DNA from: Heracleum sosnowskyi | Lineage: Eukaryota; Streptophyta; Magnoliopsida; Apiales; Apiaceae | Assembly (NCBI GenBank): GCA_030848705.1 | Contig: CM061239.1 | Span: forward strand, 82,132,363 to 82,196,362 | Length of the DNA stretch: 64,000 nt | Reading direction: 5' to 3' | Shown here: piece after piece, positions 42,001 through 51,944 of the stretch | Layout: each line of letters opens with the position of its first letter | Position numbering within the stretch: the first letter of the stretch is position 1 | Program-made: the position numbers and the translations under genes | The notes under the pieces: model-generated | Told to the model about the DNA's origin: nothing | The model's database searches: none | The model's input: only the letters and a program-made list of their open reading frames with translations

Positions 42001-45000
42001 TTACTCCAATCTTCTGACCCCCAGCAGAGTGCGCATTCTTTCAAACTTGAGGGTGGCAAGAGCTTTTGTTAAACCATCAGCTCGCTGTTGATTACTGCAG
42101 ACATGCTTCACCACTACATCACCACGTTCCACACATTCCCTGATAAAATGAAACCGTAAGTCTATGTGCTTACTTCTTCCGTGAAACATAGGGTTTTTGG
42201 CTAGATCGATTGCTGACTTGTTATCGATATGCAATATCACTGGACCAATCTTGTCTCCTGTAACCTGACTTGGAACATTCTTCAACCAGATTCCTTGACA
42301 CGCAGCTGCAGTAGCAGCTATGAACTCTGCTTCGCAAGAGGATAAAGCCACCACCCTTTGTTTTTGTGAAACCCACGATATTACACTCTCGTTCAGGTAG
42401 TAAACCATGCCTCCTGTACTTCGTCGATCATCCACAGCTCCTCCTAGATCACTATCTGAAAAACCAATAACAGCATTGTTTCCACTACTTCGATTATAGA
42501 TTAACCCAAACTGCAGTGTCCCCTTGACATAACGAAGTATTTTCTTAACAGCACTAAGATGAGACGCAGTTGGACGCTCCATATAACGACTTACCATACC
42601 AACTGAAAAAGCTATATCTGGTCGTGTGTTTACCAAATATCGCAACCCACCTACTAGGCTCTTATACATGGTTGCATCTACAGCTCGACCATCTTCATCC
42701 TTGAACAGCTGTTCCTTCGGATCCATTGGATACCGAGTTGGATTACAATCGCCCATTCCTGCTCTTTCCAGTAGTTTAACTGCATATCCCGACTGTCGCA
42801 GCTCAATGTGACCAGGTTCTTGTTTAACCTCAATACCTAAGTAGTAGCTGAGCTTACCAAGATCTGTCATATCAAATTTCCTTCCCATTTGCTGTTTAAA
42901 CTCTGCAATTTTCTGACCATCTGCACCCGTGATTAAGATATCGTCTACATACACAGCAATTATCAAACAATCATTCCCTTTTCCCCTCGTATACACAGCG
43001 TTTTCATATGGACAGCGCCGAAAACCCAAGCTCTCCAAACACTGGTTTAATTTAGCATACCAGGCACGTGGTGCCTGTTTTAAACCATACAGCGCTTTCA
43101 CCAATTTATACACCAGTTTTTCCTTCCCAGGTGTTTCGAAACCTTCTGGCTGTTCAACAAAAACATCTTCAGTTATGTCTCCATTCAAAAAGGCAGTTTT
43201 CACGTCCATATGATGAACTTGCCACACGTTCTTTGCTGCTAGAGCTAATAACATTCGAACTGTCTCAAGACGAGTAACTGGAGCAAATACTTCATCGTAA
43301 TTAAGTCCATGTTCTTGAGCATATCCTTTTGCCACCAACCGAGCCTTGTGCTTCACAACATTTCCAGCTGCATCCTTTTTGAGTTTGTATATCCATTTTA
43401 ATCCAATTATCTTTTGCCCTGCCGGTAACTCAGTGAGCTTCCACGTCCCATTTCTTTCAATTGAGTTAATTTCAGCCTCCATAGCATTTCTCCAGTTTTT
43501 ATCCTTTGATGCCTCCCTGAAATTCGCTGGTTCTTCAGTCCCCATCAAGTATAATTCTTCGTCTAACACAACTTCTTCCGTGTCAGCATATACCTGACTA
43601 AGCCTACGAGTTCTTAACGGCTCACCACTGTCGTCGTAATTGTCACTGTCCAGCCTTGATGTCTCTGATATGGTCGTATCTGATGTTGCTGAACCTTGTG
43701 TTCTTGATGATACGGACAATTGAGTAGGAGTGAGAGGTGTAGTCTGTCCTGAAGACGACTCAGCATCAGTTAAAGAATTGGAGGATGGAGACCTTAAGTC
43801 AAAATCCTCGTTACTTGCAGCTGAGAATTGTCGACCTGTGTTAGTCTCCAAAAATCTGCTCCCATTTTCACCATCATCTTCGTTGAATTCTGCTATCACT
43901 GGGAATGTAACTTGACTGTCTCCCTCTTCCCTTTCATCTGGCCAACTCCAGGACTTTCCTTCTTCAAACACTACATCCTTGCTTATATAGACTTTGTTTT
44001 CTGCAGGACTAAACAGTTTATAGCCCTTTGTGCCCGGTTCTCTCCCCAAGTTTATCACCGATATACTCCGGTCATTCAGCTTTTTCATTCCTTGAGTTGG
44101 TATCCTCATATGACTCAGGCATCCAAACACCTTAATGTGTGATACATCAGGTTTCTGTTTAGTCCAGGCCTCATATGGTGTTTTACCAGTCAGAGCTCTC
44201 GTTGGCAGCCTATTGAGCAAATAGATGGCATGCCTCACAGCTTCTCCCCAGAGTTTTGCCGGCAAATCCTTTTCTTTCATCATACTCCTAACCATTTCCA
44301 TCACCGTTCTGTTTCGCCGTTCAACTACGCCGTTTTGCTGCGGTGTATATGGCAAAGTGTAGTGTCGAGTTATTCCCATCTCCTCACAATAATTCTCGAA
44401 CTCGGTGGACATGAATTCTCCACCCCTGTCAGTCCTTAGAACCTTTATTTTTCGATCATCTCCCTCTTCAACTAGAGCCTTGAATCGTTTAAACATACCA
44501 AATGCCTCACCTTTATTTTCGAGGAAATACACCCACATACTTCGACTGTAATCATCTACGAACAATAAAAAATACTTCTTACCGGATGCCGTTGTCGGAG
44601 TGATCGGCCCACACAGATCCGCATGCACCAATTCAAGAGGCTTCTTTGCACTGAAGATCGAACGACTGGGTACTCCTTTCCTTGCCTGCTTTCCCGGAAG
44701 ACACCCAGTGCACGTTTCATGTGGTTGAGTGATCCTTGGCAAACCCCTTGCCATCCTTTCTTTAGACATTAAAACCAACGCCTGGTAATTTACGTGGCCC
44801 ATTCGTAAGTGCCACATCCTTGAGATTTGATCCACCTTAGACATCAGACACTTGGAGGTTTCTGTTTCAATGATCAACCTATACAATCGATTTTGAGATT
44901 TTTTTACCTTGATAAGGAGTTTTCCATCTTTGTCAAAAATCCACATATATTCTCCTCGAATTTCCACTTTACTTCCTTCTTCTGTTAATTGCCCAATACT

Positions 45001-46230
45001 TATGATATTGCTGCGGAGACTAGGAATGAAATATACCTCATTTAGAACACGTTCTTGGCCGTCTTTACACCTCATAGCAATCGAGCCACGACCTTTGATT
45101 TCAACGGTTGAACCATCCCCAAACTTTACTTGACCAGTGATTTGCTCGTCCAAAACTCTGAACTTAGATTTTTGCCCAGTCATATGATTACTGGCGCCAT
45201 TATCTAAATACCATAAATTGCTCTCACCGTCAGTAGCCAACCTTGTGTTCACATCCTTCTCATTCAGCTGCAACACCTCTTTCTTGGATTTGTCAAACTG
45301 TGCCAGTAGTAGGGCTGTCTCATCGTCTTCAATTCTTGACAGGTTTGATTCCGGCTTTTGCTCCTTCCATCTTCTGGGCTTACGACATTCTGATGCGAAA
45401 TGTCCATACATACTGCAGTTAAAGCATCTAACCCGACTCTTGTCGCGAACTTTCACAGATGGTGACGGTGACCCTTCACTTGGTTTGTTGCTCCGTTTCA
45501 GCCATTCCTCCCGGGTAAACAAAAGTTTTCCTTCACTGGCTTCTCTCCTTTGCCACTCTTCTTCAGTTAACATTAACTTGCTCTCATTGGTCTCAACCTT
45601 CCCTTTTACTCGCTCCTCGTGAGCCTTAAGTGAGCCCACGACTTCCTCCACAGTCATTGTGTCAAGGTCACCGAATTGCTCTATTGCAGAGGTTATCTGC
45701 AAAAATCTTGATGGAACTGCTCTCAGCACCTTCTTAACAATGTAAGAGTCCTTCATTTCTTCCCCAAGAGCTCGAATATTGGAAACGAGCCCGTTGAGTT
45801 TTAAATAGAAGTCATCTAGCAATTCTGAATCCTTCATACACAGAGCTTCGAATTCAGCTTTTAATGTCTGAACTCGCGCCTGCTTAACCTTCTCAGCTCC
45901 TTGGCAAAGAGTTTTTATTGCTCCCCAAGCCTCTTTTGCTGTTTTCTTCTCAGCGATAGATAGTAACACGTCTTCAGGGATGCCCTGATACACCATTGCC
46001 AAGGCAATCTTATCTACCCTTTCATCAATTGGCACCTTTGAGTCACTCTTATCTATCCTTTCATCAATTGGCACCTTAGAGTCACTTGTCTCTATGGCAC
46101 CCCACACTCCTTGCGCTTGCATGATCACTTTCATCTTGAGAGCCCATGCAGTGTAATTACTTCTGGCCAACATTGGATACGTCAAGCCAAATGATCCTCC
46201 TTTCATTTTGTTTGTATCCTCAGTCGACAT
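42001..46230 (-). CDS. Copia gag-pol polyprotein (1409 aa)
   Basis: Uninterrupted frame from ATG at 46230 (MSTEDTNKMKGG). The frame is open upstream to the primer site but has no earlier ATG. Domains: Gag; CCHC knuckle C269, C272, H277, C282; protease with D343 (DNGAS); integrase with an HHCC finger and D538, D601, E637 (35 residues between the last two); RT with YVDD at 1094-1097; C-terminal RNase H (FSDSDLGG, SSCEAEF, HIDNKSA). Products would be virus-like particle protein, protease, integrase and RT/RNase H. Oddity: a 39-bp in-frame tandem duplication gives two copies of a 13-residue block (SDSKVPIDER-DK) in Gag. Gag-pol ratio control by a stop or shift is not evident. Confidence 0.97.
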   Translation of the reverse strand: MSTEDTNKMKGGSFGLTYPMLARSNYTAWALKMKVIMQAQGVWGAIETSDSKVPIDERIDKSDSKVPIDERVDKIALAMVYQGIPEDVLLSIAEKKTAKEAWGAIKTLCQGAEKVKQARVQTLKAEFEALCMKDSELLDDFYLKLNGLVSNIRALGEEMKDSYIVKKVLRAVPSRFLQITSAIEQFGDLDTMTVEEVVGSLKAHEERVKGKVETNESKLMLTEEEWQRREASEGKLLFTREEWLKRSNKPSEGSPSPSVKVRDKSRVRCFNCSMYGHFASECRKPRRWKEQKPESNLSRIEDDETALLLAQFDKSKKEVLQLNEKDVNTRLATDGESNLWYLDNGASNHMTGQKSKFRVLDEQITGQVKFGDGSTVEIKGRGSIAMRCKDGQERVLNEVYFIPSLRSNIISIGQLTEEGSKVEIRGEYMWIFDKDGKLLIKVKKSQNRLYRLIIETETSKCLMSKVDQISRMWHLRMGHVNYQALVLMSKERMARGLPRITQPHETCTGCLPGKQARKGVPSRSIFSAKKPLELVHADLCGPITPTTASGKKYFLLFVDDYSRSMWVYFLENKGEAFGMFKRFKALVEEGDDRKIKVLRTDRGGEFMSTEFENYCEEMGITRHYTLPYTPQQNGVVERRNRTVMEMVRSMMKEKDLPAKLWGEAVRHAIYLLNRLPTRALTGKTPYEAWTKQKPDVSHIKVFGCLSHMRIPTQGMKKLNDRSISVINLGREPGTKGYKLFSPAENKVYISKDVVFEEGKSWSWPDEREEGDSQVTFPVIAEFNEDDGENGSRFLETNTGRQFSAASNEDFDLRSPSSNSLTDAESSSGQTTPLTPTQLSVSSRTQGSATSDTTISETSRLDSDNYDDSGEPLRTRRLSQVYADTEEVVLDEELYLMGTEEPANFREASKDKNWRNAMEAEINSIERNGTWKLTELPAGQKIIGLKWIYKLKKDAAGNVVKHKARLVAKGYAQEHGLNYDEVFAPVTRLETVRMLLALAAKNVWQVHHMDVKTAFLNGDITEDVFVEQPEGFETPGKEKLVYKLVKALYGLKQAPRAWYAKLNQCLESLGFRRCPYENAVYTRGKGNDCLIIAVYVDDILITGADGQKIAEFKQQMGRKFDMTDLGKLSYYLGIEVKQEPGHIELRQSGYAVKLLERAGMGDCNPTRYPMDPKEQLFKDEDGRAVDATMYKSLVGGLRYLVNTRPDIAFSVGMVSRYMERPTASHLSAVKKILRYVKGTLQFGLIYNRSSGNNAVIGFSDSDLGGAVDDRRSTGGMVYYLNESVISWVSQKQRVVALSSCEAEFIAATAAACQGIWLKNVPSQVTGDKIGPVILHIDNKSAIDLAKNPMFHGRSKHIDLRFHFIRECVERGDVVVKHVCSNQQRADGLTKALATLKFERMRTLLGVRRLE

Positions 46231-46259
46231 GCCTGAGTCTTTCTCCCGTACTCCTGGAT

Positions 46260-46271
46260 GCTCTGATACCA
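46260..46271 (-). other. Copia primer-binding site (initiator Met-tRNA)
   Basis: TGGTATCAGAGC on the minus strand, one base inside the 5' LTR at 46273. Confidence 0.92.
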
Positions 46272-46272
46272 C

Positions 46273-46582
46273 TGTTGCAATTTATATGACTAAAACAAGT
46301 ATATGTATGTAACAGAGGAGATAGAACACATGTGTATTCAAAAGACTTGCTCACATATTATTTCCACCAGTACAGAATATAAACAAAAACAAATAACTAG
46401 AGATCCTATAAACCAGGACCACCTCCAGCACCACTCCTAGATAATCTCTACTTCTAACTTATTAAGTGAACAGCTACAGACTTTCCTAACAAACAGCACG
46501 ACCCAGTCATGCAGTACAAATAAAATAAAACATAGACTATTTAACTTATTTTATTTATTCTAAGTTTGAGATTAAACTAACA
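46273..46582 (-). repeat. Copia 5' LTR
   Basis: 310 bp, two differences from the 3' LTR. Followed by TGAAG at 46583-46587. Confidence 0.95.
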
Positions 46583-46587
46583 TGAAG
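46583..46587. repeat. Target-site duplication TGAAG of the copia element, right copy
   Basis: Matches 41662-41666. Confidence 0.9.
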
Positions 46588-46925
46588 TACATTATTACCC
46601 CTTAATTATTTCATATTAATTCTCCACTATTGTCATATATTAATATATCTACACATTAATTACTAATCTTCGTTAAAGTATATTAATAATTTTGTTATTC
46701 TTTATATACATGATATTTTAAATGATATATATTATTTTAAAAAAGTAATAAAATATAATTTAAAAATATAATTTAAAAATATAAATGATATTGGAATAAA
46801 TATTTACGTAACATGAATTTATGATATCGAATGGTTAGTAATGTGCCATGTTTTCATGTTATCTTTTGATGGTCGAAGTGATTTGAGAGAGAGTTATTCA
46901 TTGTTAACTAATTAAGAATATGTAC
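46588..46925. other. AT-rich intergenic DNA
   Basis: Nothing coding. The end (from about 46910) is the beginning of a tandem unit described at 46910-48110. Confidence 0.5.
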
Positions 46926-46934
46926 GTAAAACTA
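46926..46934. repeat. 9-bp target-site duplication GTAAAACTA, left copy
   Basis: Identical to 47641-47649, directly flanking the inverted-repeat element. Nine bp is the Mutator superfamily length. Confidence 0.88.
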
Positions 46935-47640
46935 GGATACCGGTCCATGATAATCAATTGTCAGGGGCCGGTTATTTAACAATTCATTTATTGTCCGTTG
47001 GATCAACATTCCAACGGCCAGGATTAAAAAAAAAAAATCTTCGTTCCGTGCTAAATATTCGCGGAGTGTAGTCATTCCGCGCAAATTTACCGCGGAGCAC
47101 TGTACCGCTCCGCGTAAAAAAAGCGCGGAGTCCCAGTACTGTCGTTTTGGCTCCGCGGTTTTTACCCTGATTCCCTTTATAGCCACATTGGGATCATTGT
47201 AGCCACTTTTTGCAATCTACGTTGGAAAAGAGGGAGAAAAGGAAATTTTGAAGAGCTTGAAGAAGTATTTGTTCATTCCTTGAATTGTGTAAGTCTTTAT
47301 TATCATTATTGTTTGATTATTATGGCAGATAAAATGTTTGCAAAGTTTGAGCCAAGAAAAAAATCAAAAAATAAATAAAAGTAATATCTGTATGATGTTG
47401 ATCTTGATGTTGGTAATGTTAGTAGTAAATCCATGCTTGAAGATGATGTAGAATAAGGGCATTTCAGTAATTACCCGTTTCATGGCAAAAAAGTGCGGAG
47501 GGTCTGCTATCCGCGGAAAATAGGCGCGGAACAGGGGAATATTTTTTTTAATCCTGGCCGCTGGAATGTTGATCCAACGGCTCAGGAACAGATTGTTAAA
47601 TAATTGGTCCCTGACAATTGATTGTCATAGACCAGGACCC
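46935..47640. mobile_element. Mutator-like non-autonomous element (706 bp)
   Basis: Terminal inverted repeats of about 110-120 bp: the left end has GATCAACATTCCAACGGCCAGG, and the right end holds its near complement, with ATAATCAATTGTCAGG-like blocks at both tips. A perfect 9-bp GTAAAACTA duplication flanks it. The interior is rich in CGCGGA/TCCGCG words (47060-47165, 47490-47540), unlike its AT-rich surroundings. No transposase is present. A short frame beginning MADKMFAKFEPRKK is visible near 47320 but is too small to call. Confidence 0.88.
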
Positions 47641-47649
47641 GTAAAACTA
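47641..47649. repeat. 9-bp target-site duplication GTAAAACTA, right copy
   Basis: Matches 46926-46934. Confidence 0.88.
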
Positions 47650-48179
47650 TATCTAGTTTTTTTTAAATCATGTAGTAAAGAAACATCAAATACTTACGTA
47701 CTCGAAAATCAACAGCAAACTATTCACATCCTATTAACATAAACATGTATCACACGAACTTCCAATTAAACGAACACAATATAATAATAAAAAAAAGGAA
47801 TATTAACTTTACAACAACTATTGCTAAGTTAAATTTTCAAATATCTCAGTCATCAAACCATCAACACTAATTAAGAATATGTATGTAAAATCATATCGAG
47901 TTTTTTAAAGAATTAATTATGCAATATAGAAACATCAAATACTTACTTACTCGAAAATCGACAGCAAACAATTCATATCCAAATCATAGACGTGTATCAC
48001 ACGAACTTCCGATTAAACGAATAAAATACAATAAAAAAGAGGAATATTAACTTTACAACAACTATTGCTAACTTAAATTTTTAAATATCTCAATCATCAA
48101 AACATCAACACGAATATACCACCAACAAATATATCAGAATTAACGACAAATTAAAAAATATTTAATAAAGATAGTTTAT

Positions 48180-48750
48180 ATTTATATATCAAAATTAATT
48201 TTACGTACTAATATATCTTCCACTACATATTAATTTAAAAAGTATTACAATTAATATATGTCCAAATACGAGTTTTTTTATTTTATTAAAATCAGGAACC
48301 CCCTCTATTATACTCTTTAATTAATTAAAGCAGAAACTCACTCTTAAAGGTATGATATGTCAGTATACTGTGGTATACATATAATTATTAGTTTAATAAG
48401 TTATTAAAAATCGATAATATATTAATAATTTATATATATTTACCAATAATAATTTTATAGACTAATATATCTTCCACTATATATTAATTTAAAATAATAT
48501 TACAATTAATATATCTCCAAATACAAGTTCTTTAATTTTTATCAAAAGTAGGAACCCTCTTAATGATATGTTATGCCATGTATACTACGATATACATATA
48601 ATTATTAGTTTAATAAGTTATTATAAATCGAGAATATATTATAACTTACATTATTTACCGATATTAATTTTATGTACTAATATGTCTTCCGCTATATATT
48701 AATTTAAAATAATACTATAATTAATATATCTCCAAATATGAGTTCTTTAA
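48180..48750. repeat. AT-rich tandem repeat, unit about 215-255 bp
   Basis: TTAATATATCTCCAAATA-type segments recur near 48251, 48506 and 48721. Each of the first two is followed by an AGGAACCCTCTTAA and a TATACATATAATTATTAG block. No coding content. Confidence 0.65.
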
Positions 48751-49338
48751 GAACTCTATATTTATAATTATTACCTCCTAAACAATAGGTTATCTAAAAA
48801 CTTTGTATTAATACAATTACCGTCTTTCTTACGGATTACAAATGGGTACTCCATATACGCGTCACACGATCTTGCTCAATTCCCTGTCACATTCGAGTCG
48901 GTAATTTGGAAAAAATTTCAGGTTCGGACGGGAACAGAGAGAAGAATAAAAACAAATCAAGGAACGGGTATTTTATTAATAAGGGCTTTACATTGAAACA
49001 CAATGATATCAAAACCAAATTTTGGTTATTATAATATAACTAAATTAACTGGTTTCATTCCAAACTTGGGTTTGATTTGCTTATTAAAAGCTGAAACCCT
49101 CTTAATGATATGGTATGCCATATACCGCGGTATACATATAATTTTTAGCTTAATTAGCCTAATTTTTAATTTAATATTTATTCGTTATTAGAAAAAATCC
49201 TAATTTTAATGGTATGGTATGTCATGTATACCACGACATATATATAATTATTAGTTTAATATAATTTGCTTAATTCCAAACCAACATAGCTTAATATAAT
49301 TAGCTTAATTCCAAATTAATATATTTATTTTTATTAAA
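48751..49338. repeat. Non-coding DNA with further Helitron-like modules
   Basis: Blocks with TATTAAAA, AACCCTCTTAATGATATGG, TATGCCAT and a palindromic TATACCGCGGTATA recur near 49082 and 49200, echoing those at 48290-48600. The segment 48750-49000 shows nothing recognisable. Confidence 0.5.
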
Positions 49339-49406
49339 TCTATACTGTTTATTAAAAGTGAAAAACCCCTCTTAGCTGTAAGATATGCCATGTATATGGC
49401 GATATT
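49339..49406 (+). mobile_element. Helitron 5' end, truncated
   Basis: TCTATACTGTTTATTAAAAG after a run of A, the usual 5' terminus of plant Helitrons. Cut after about 68 bp by the LTR-like start TGTAACGCC at 49407. Confidence 0.45.
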
Positions 49407-51944
49407 GTAACGCCTTAGAATTTTTGACTTGTAAATTAATACCAATATGTAAATACAATTAATTTTATATGTGCGCGATAATTGTTTAATAGGCTCTTTG
49501 TGTTAATTAGAGTAGCCTTCAATTTATTTTGTTAATAAGAGTTGTTTAAAATTATTTTATATTTATTTCTAGTAATAACAATTGAGATTTTATTCTTGAT
49601 ATTTCATTTAGCAATGATGATCTTGGTATAATGTGATTTATGTGTAAGCTCATATTTTAGTTATACTTATTTGAGGTAAAAATATTTCTTTGATATAGTC
49701 CTATAATTTTGAAATTTCTTTATATGCCATAATTGTTACGAGCTTAAAAGGTGAATTATGTGTGTGGTGAATAATTATTTAATTATGAATGTGGCTTCTA
49801 AATTTTATTTAAGTGCTCTGAGAATTTATTTGGGTCATAAAATATTTATATTAAATTTAGAGAATGCTTCAATTATTTAATTAATAGCATAAAATACTTC
49901 TTAGCATTATTTTATTTCTATTTTAGTTTTAAACTCATGATTTAAATTTATAATCACTTATTTATTTTAATTATTTATTTTCAGGGATGCCACACCTTCT
50001 AGATTATTTATTTTCAATGGGTAATTTATTTATTTACCTAGGGAGTAATAAAATTTTATTTAAAATTGTTTTTGAGAACTAATAAATAGATAACATTACT
50101 TTGTTTTCATTTTATTTTTACACTCACCAAAGCCCACCCACACCCACTTCTCTCTCACGCTCTCATCTCTCTTTCTCTCTCGCGGCTCTTCTTCCTCAAG
50201 CCCTTCTCCATTCTTCTTCATTTCATCACAAATTAAACTCCCCAAAACCCTTGTTTCTCTTATCCAAATTTCAAGTGTGAGTAATCAAAACACGCCTCTC
50301 TCAAATCTCTATAACCCTCTTGTGTCAATTACAAGTTTTGATTCAATTCTAAATTTGGGAATTTTTGGATTCTTCTTCCTCTTTGTGTAAAACTTACATG
50401 CAATGGTTGATTATTGGTATGAGGGATCATTCTCGGTGAGACCCATCATTTTGGGCTCATCCGAGAAGAAACCTGACCATTGGCAATGATCTTTGTGAGC
50501 CATGGTCTTGATTTCGTGTATACAAGTTTGATTTAAGTTTTATAAGTAGATGCATGTCATTAATTTTGTTATATTTGATGATTTTAGTTGAAGTTTGATA
50601 ATGGGTTTTGAGTATTGTTACAATATAGTTATGTTTGATGATGGGTAATTGATAACTAAGTGTTTAAGTGTTTGCATGTTAATTATTTTGTGAATCCTTG
50701 ATGAATTAGTAATAGATTCTTAATGGGTTACATTTAATTTTGAATAAGAAGTTGAATGTGATAAGAAAAGTGATGTATGATGGTTATTGATCTTGCATGT
50801 TAGTTTCATGATGAGATTTGATTATTAGAAATGTTAGTTTTAGTAATTTAATTTTTGTTGAAATGTTATTGGCATATAATTGCATTGTGATGTGATTTTG
50901 GATTGGAAGATGGGAGTTAAGGTGGAAGGAGAAGTGAGAAGAGGAAAAGAGAGAGAGAGAGGCCGAGAGAGGGAGATGGAGAAAGAAGAGAGAGAGAGAC
51001 CGAGATAGAGAAATGGTGAGAGATTGAGGGTGAGCCGAGAGAGGGAGATTGGGAGAAGCCGAGAGAGAGAGATGGAGGGAGGATGGGAAGGATTTGAGTT
51101 TAAAAATTGTGAGTATGGGAGTGTGATTTAAAATGGGATTTTGAGTGAGTATGTGTGTGTACTTTCAAAATGTGTTTTTGGGTTTGTGTGTTACTTTAAA
51201 ATGTGATTTTGGTGTGAGTTGTTCAAAAACATGATTTTCTAAAGGTGTGAGTGTGTTATTCAAAAATAAGATTTTGTGAGTGTGATTTAAAAATACGATT
51301 TAAAAATGTGTGTGTGCGTAGTCTTTTAAGATGTGTTCACTATGTGTTCTTTCAAGATTGTGTTTTTGTGTGTGTGTTATGTTTTCAAAAATGTGTTCTT
51401 ATGCATGGGATGGTGAATGTAGTTATGCCAAGAGCTTTAGGTGTGTGTATGTTGCTTGTGTGAGTGTGTGATGGTGTGGTTAGTCCATAAGGCCGAGGGA
51501 GAGATGAGAAAGAGGGAGAGGCCGAGAAGAAGAAAGGAAGAAGAAAGGAGAAAAGAGGAAGAAAGGAGAAAGTGTTGGTGATGGTATTGTAATGTCATAG
51601 TTTTATTTAAATTCAATTCTAAGTGGTATACATGGTCACTTCTATGCTAATTGTTTAGTTAAACTTTATTTGGCATAGGTCGTCGTCAATTGAATAAGTG
51701 TATATTGTGATGGATTTATGTGGTTAGTACTTTATCTTGAGGTTTTTCCATCCTATAATGGAGGAATGCCATGTGATGTCGTTAAGCGGTATATGCTGAG
51801 TGACTACATGTTTAAATGATAACTAAAGTTGTAAAGACACTATGTGCTTCTTGATTGTGTATATATATATATAAGTGTATGTTATTGTCCTTTTGAGGCA
51901 AGTGTCTATTCCCTGTTATATATATAAGTGTATGTTATTGTCCT
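49407..51944 (+). repeat. Probable truncated LTR of an unassigned gypsy-type element
   Basis: The start TGTAACGCCTTAGAATTTTTG resembles chromovirus-type LTR starts. A pyrimidine tract (50141-50222) is followed by leader-like DNA. Purine-rich tracts (50905-51090, 51481-51572) and GT-rich DNA (51100-51470) follow. A duplicated segment (TATATATAAGTGTATGTTAT) ends it at 51944, where a different element's pol begins abruptly. I see no protein domain, TSD or matching second LTR, so this is a tentative call. Confidence 0.4.
50905..51090 (+). repeat. GA-rich low-complexity tract
   Basis: Repeated GAGAGA and GGCCGAGAGAGG words. A second, shorter tract of the same type lies at 51481-51572. Confidence 0.85.

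Larger units (their letters stand above)
41667..46582 (-). mobile_element. Full-length Ty1-copia retrotransposon
   Basis: 4916 bp with 310-bp LTRs, primer site, one intact polyprotein frame and polypurine tract, all on the minus strand, flanked by TGAAG. By eye the LTRs differ at two positions in 310, so the insertion is recent. All parts needed for autonomy appear present. The domain order (integrase before RT) defines Ty1-copia; I do not assign a lineage. Confidence 0.96.
46910..48110. repeat. Two-copy tandem repeat of about 240 bp, first copy split by a MULE
   Basis: Unit A (46910-46934 plus 47650-47868) and unit B (47869-48110) share AATTAAGAATATGTA, GAAACATCAAATACTTAC, TATCACACGAACTTCC, and ATTAACTTTACAACAACTAT, in the same order. 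The Mutator-like element sits in unit A. Confidence 0.75.

Noticed and set aside
46231..46272. Upstream extension of the copia polyprotein to a GTG at 46272
   Set aside because: It would translate the primer-binding site and lacks an ATG; the ATG at 46230 gives the natural Gag start.
47319..47378. Short frame MADKMFAKFEPRKK within the Mutator-like element
   Set aside because: Fewer than 20 codons, no domain; too short to support as a gene.
37980..49400. Short regular repeats considered as a CRISPR-like array
   Set aside because: Units are variable, AT-rich transposon modules in plant DNA with no constant repeat/spacer pattern.
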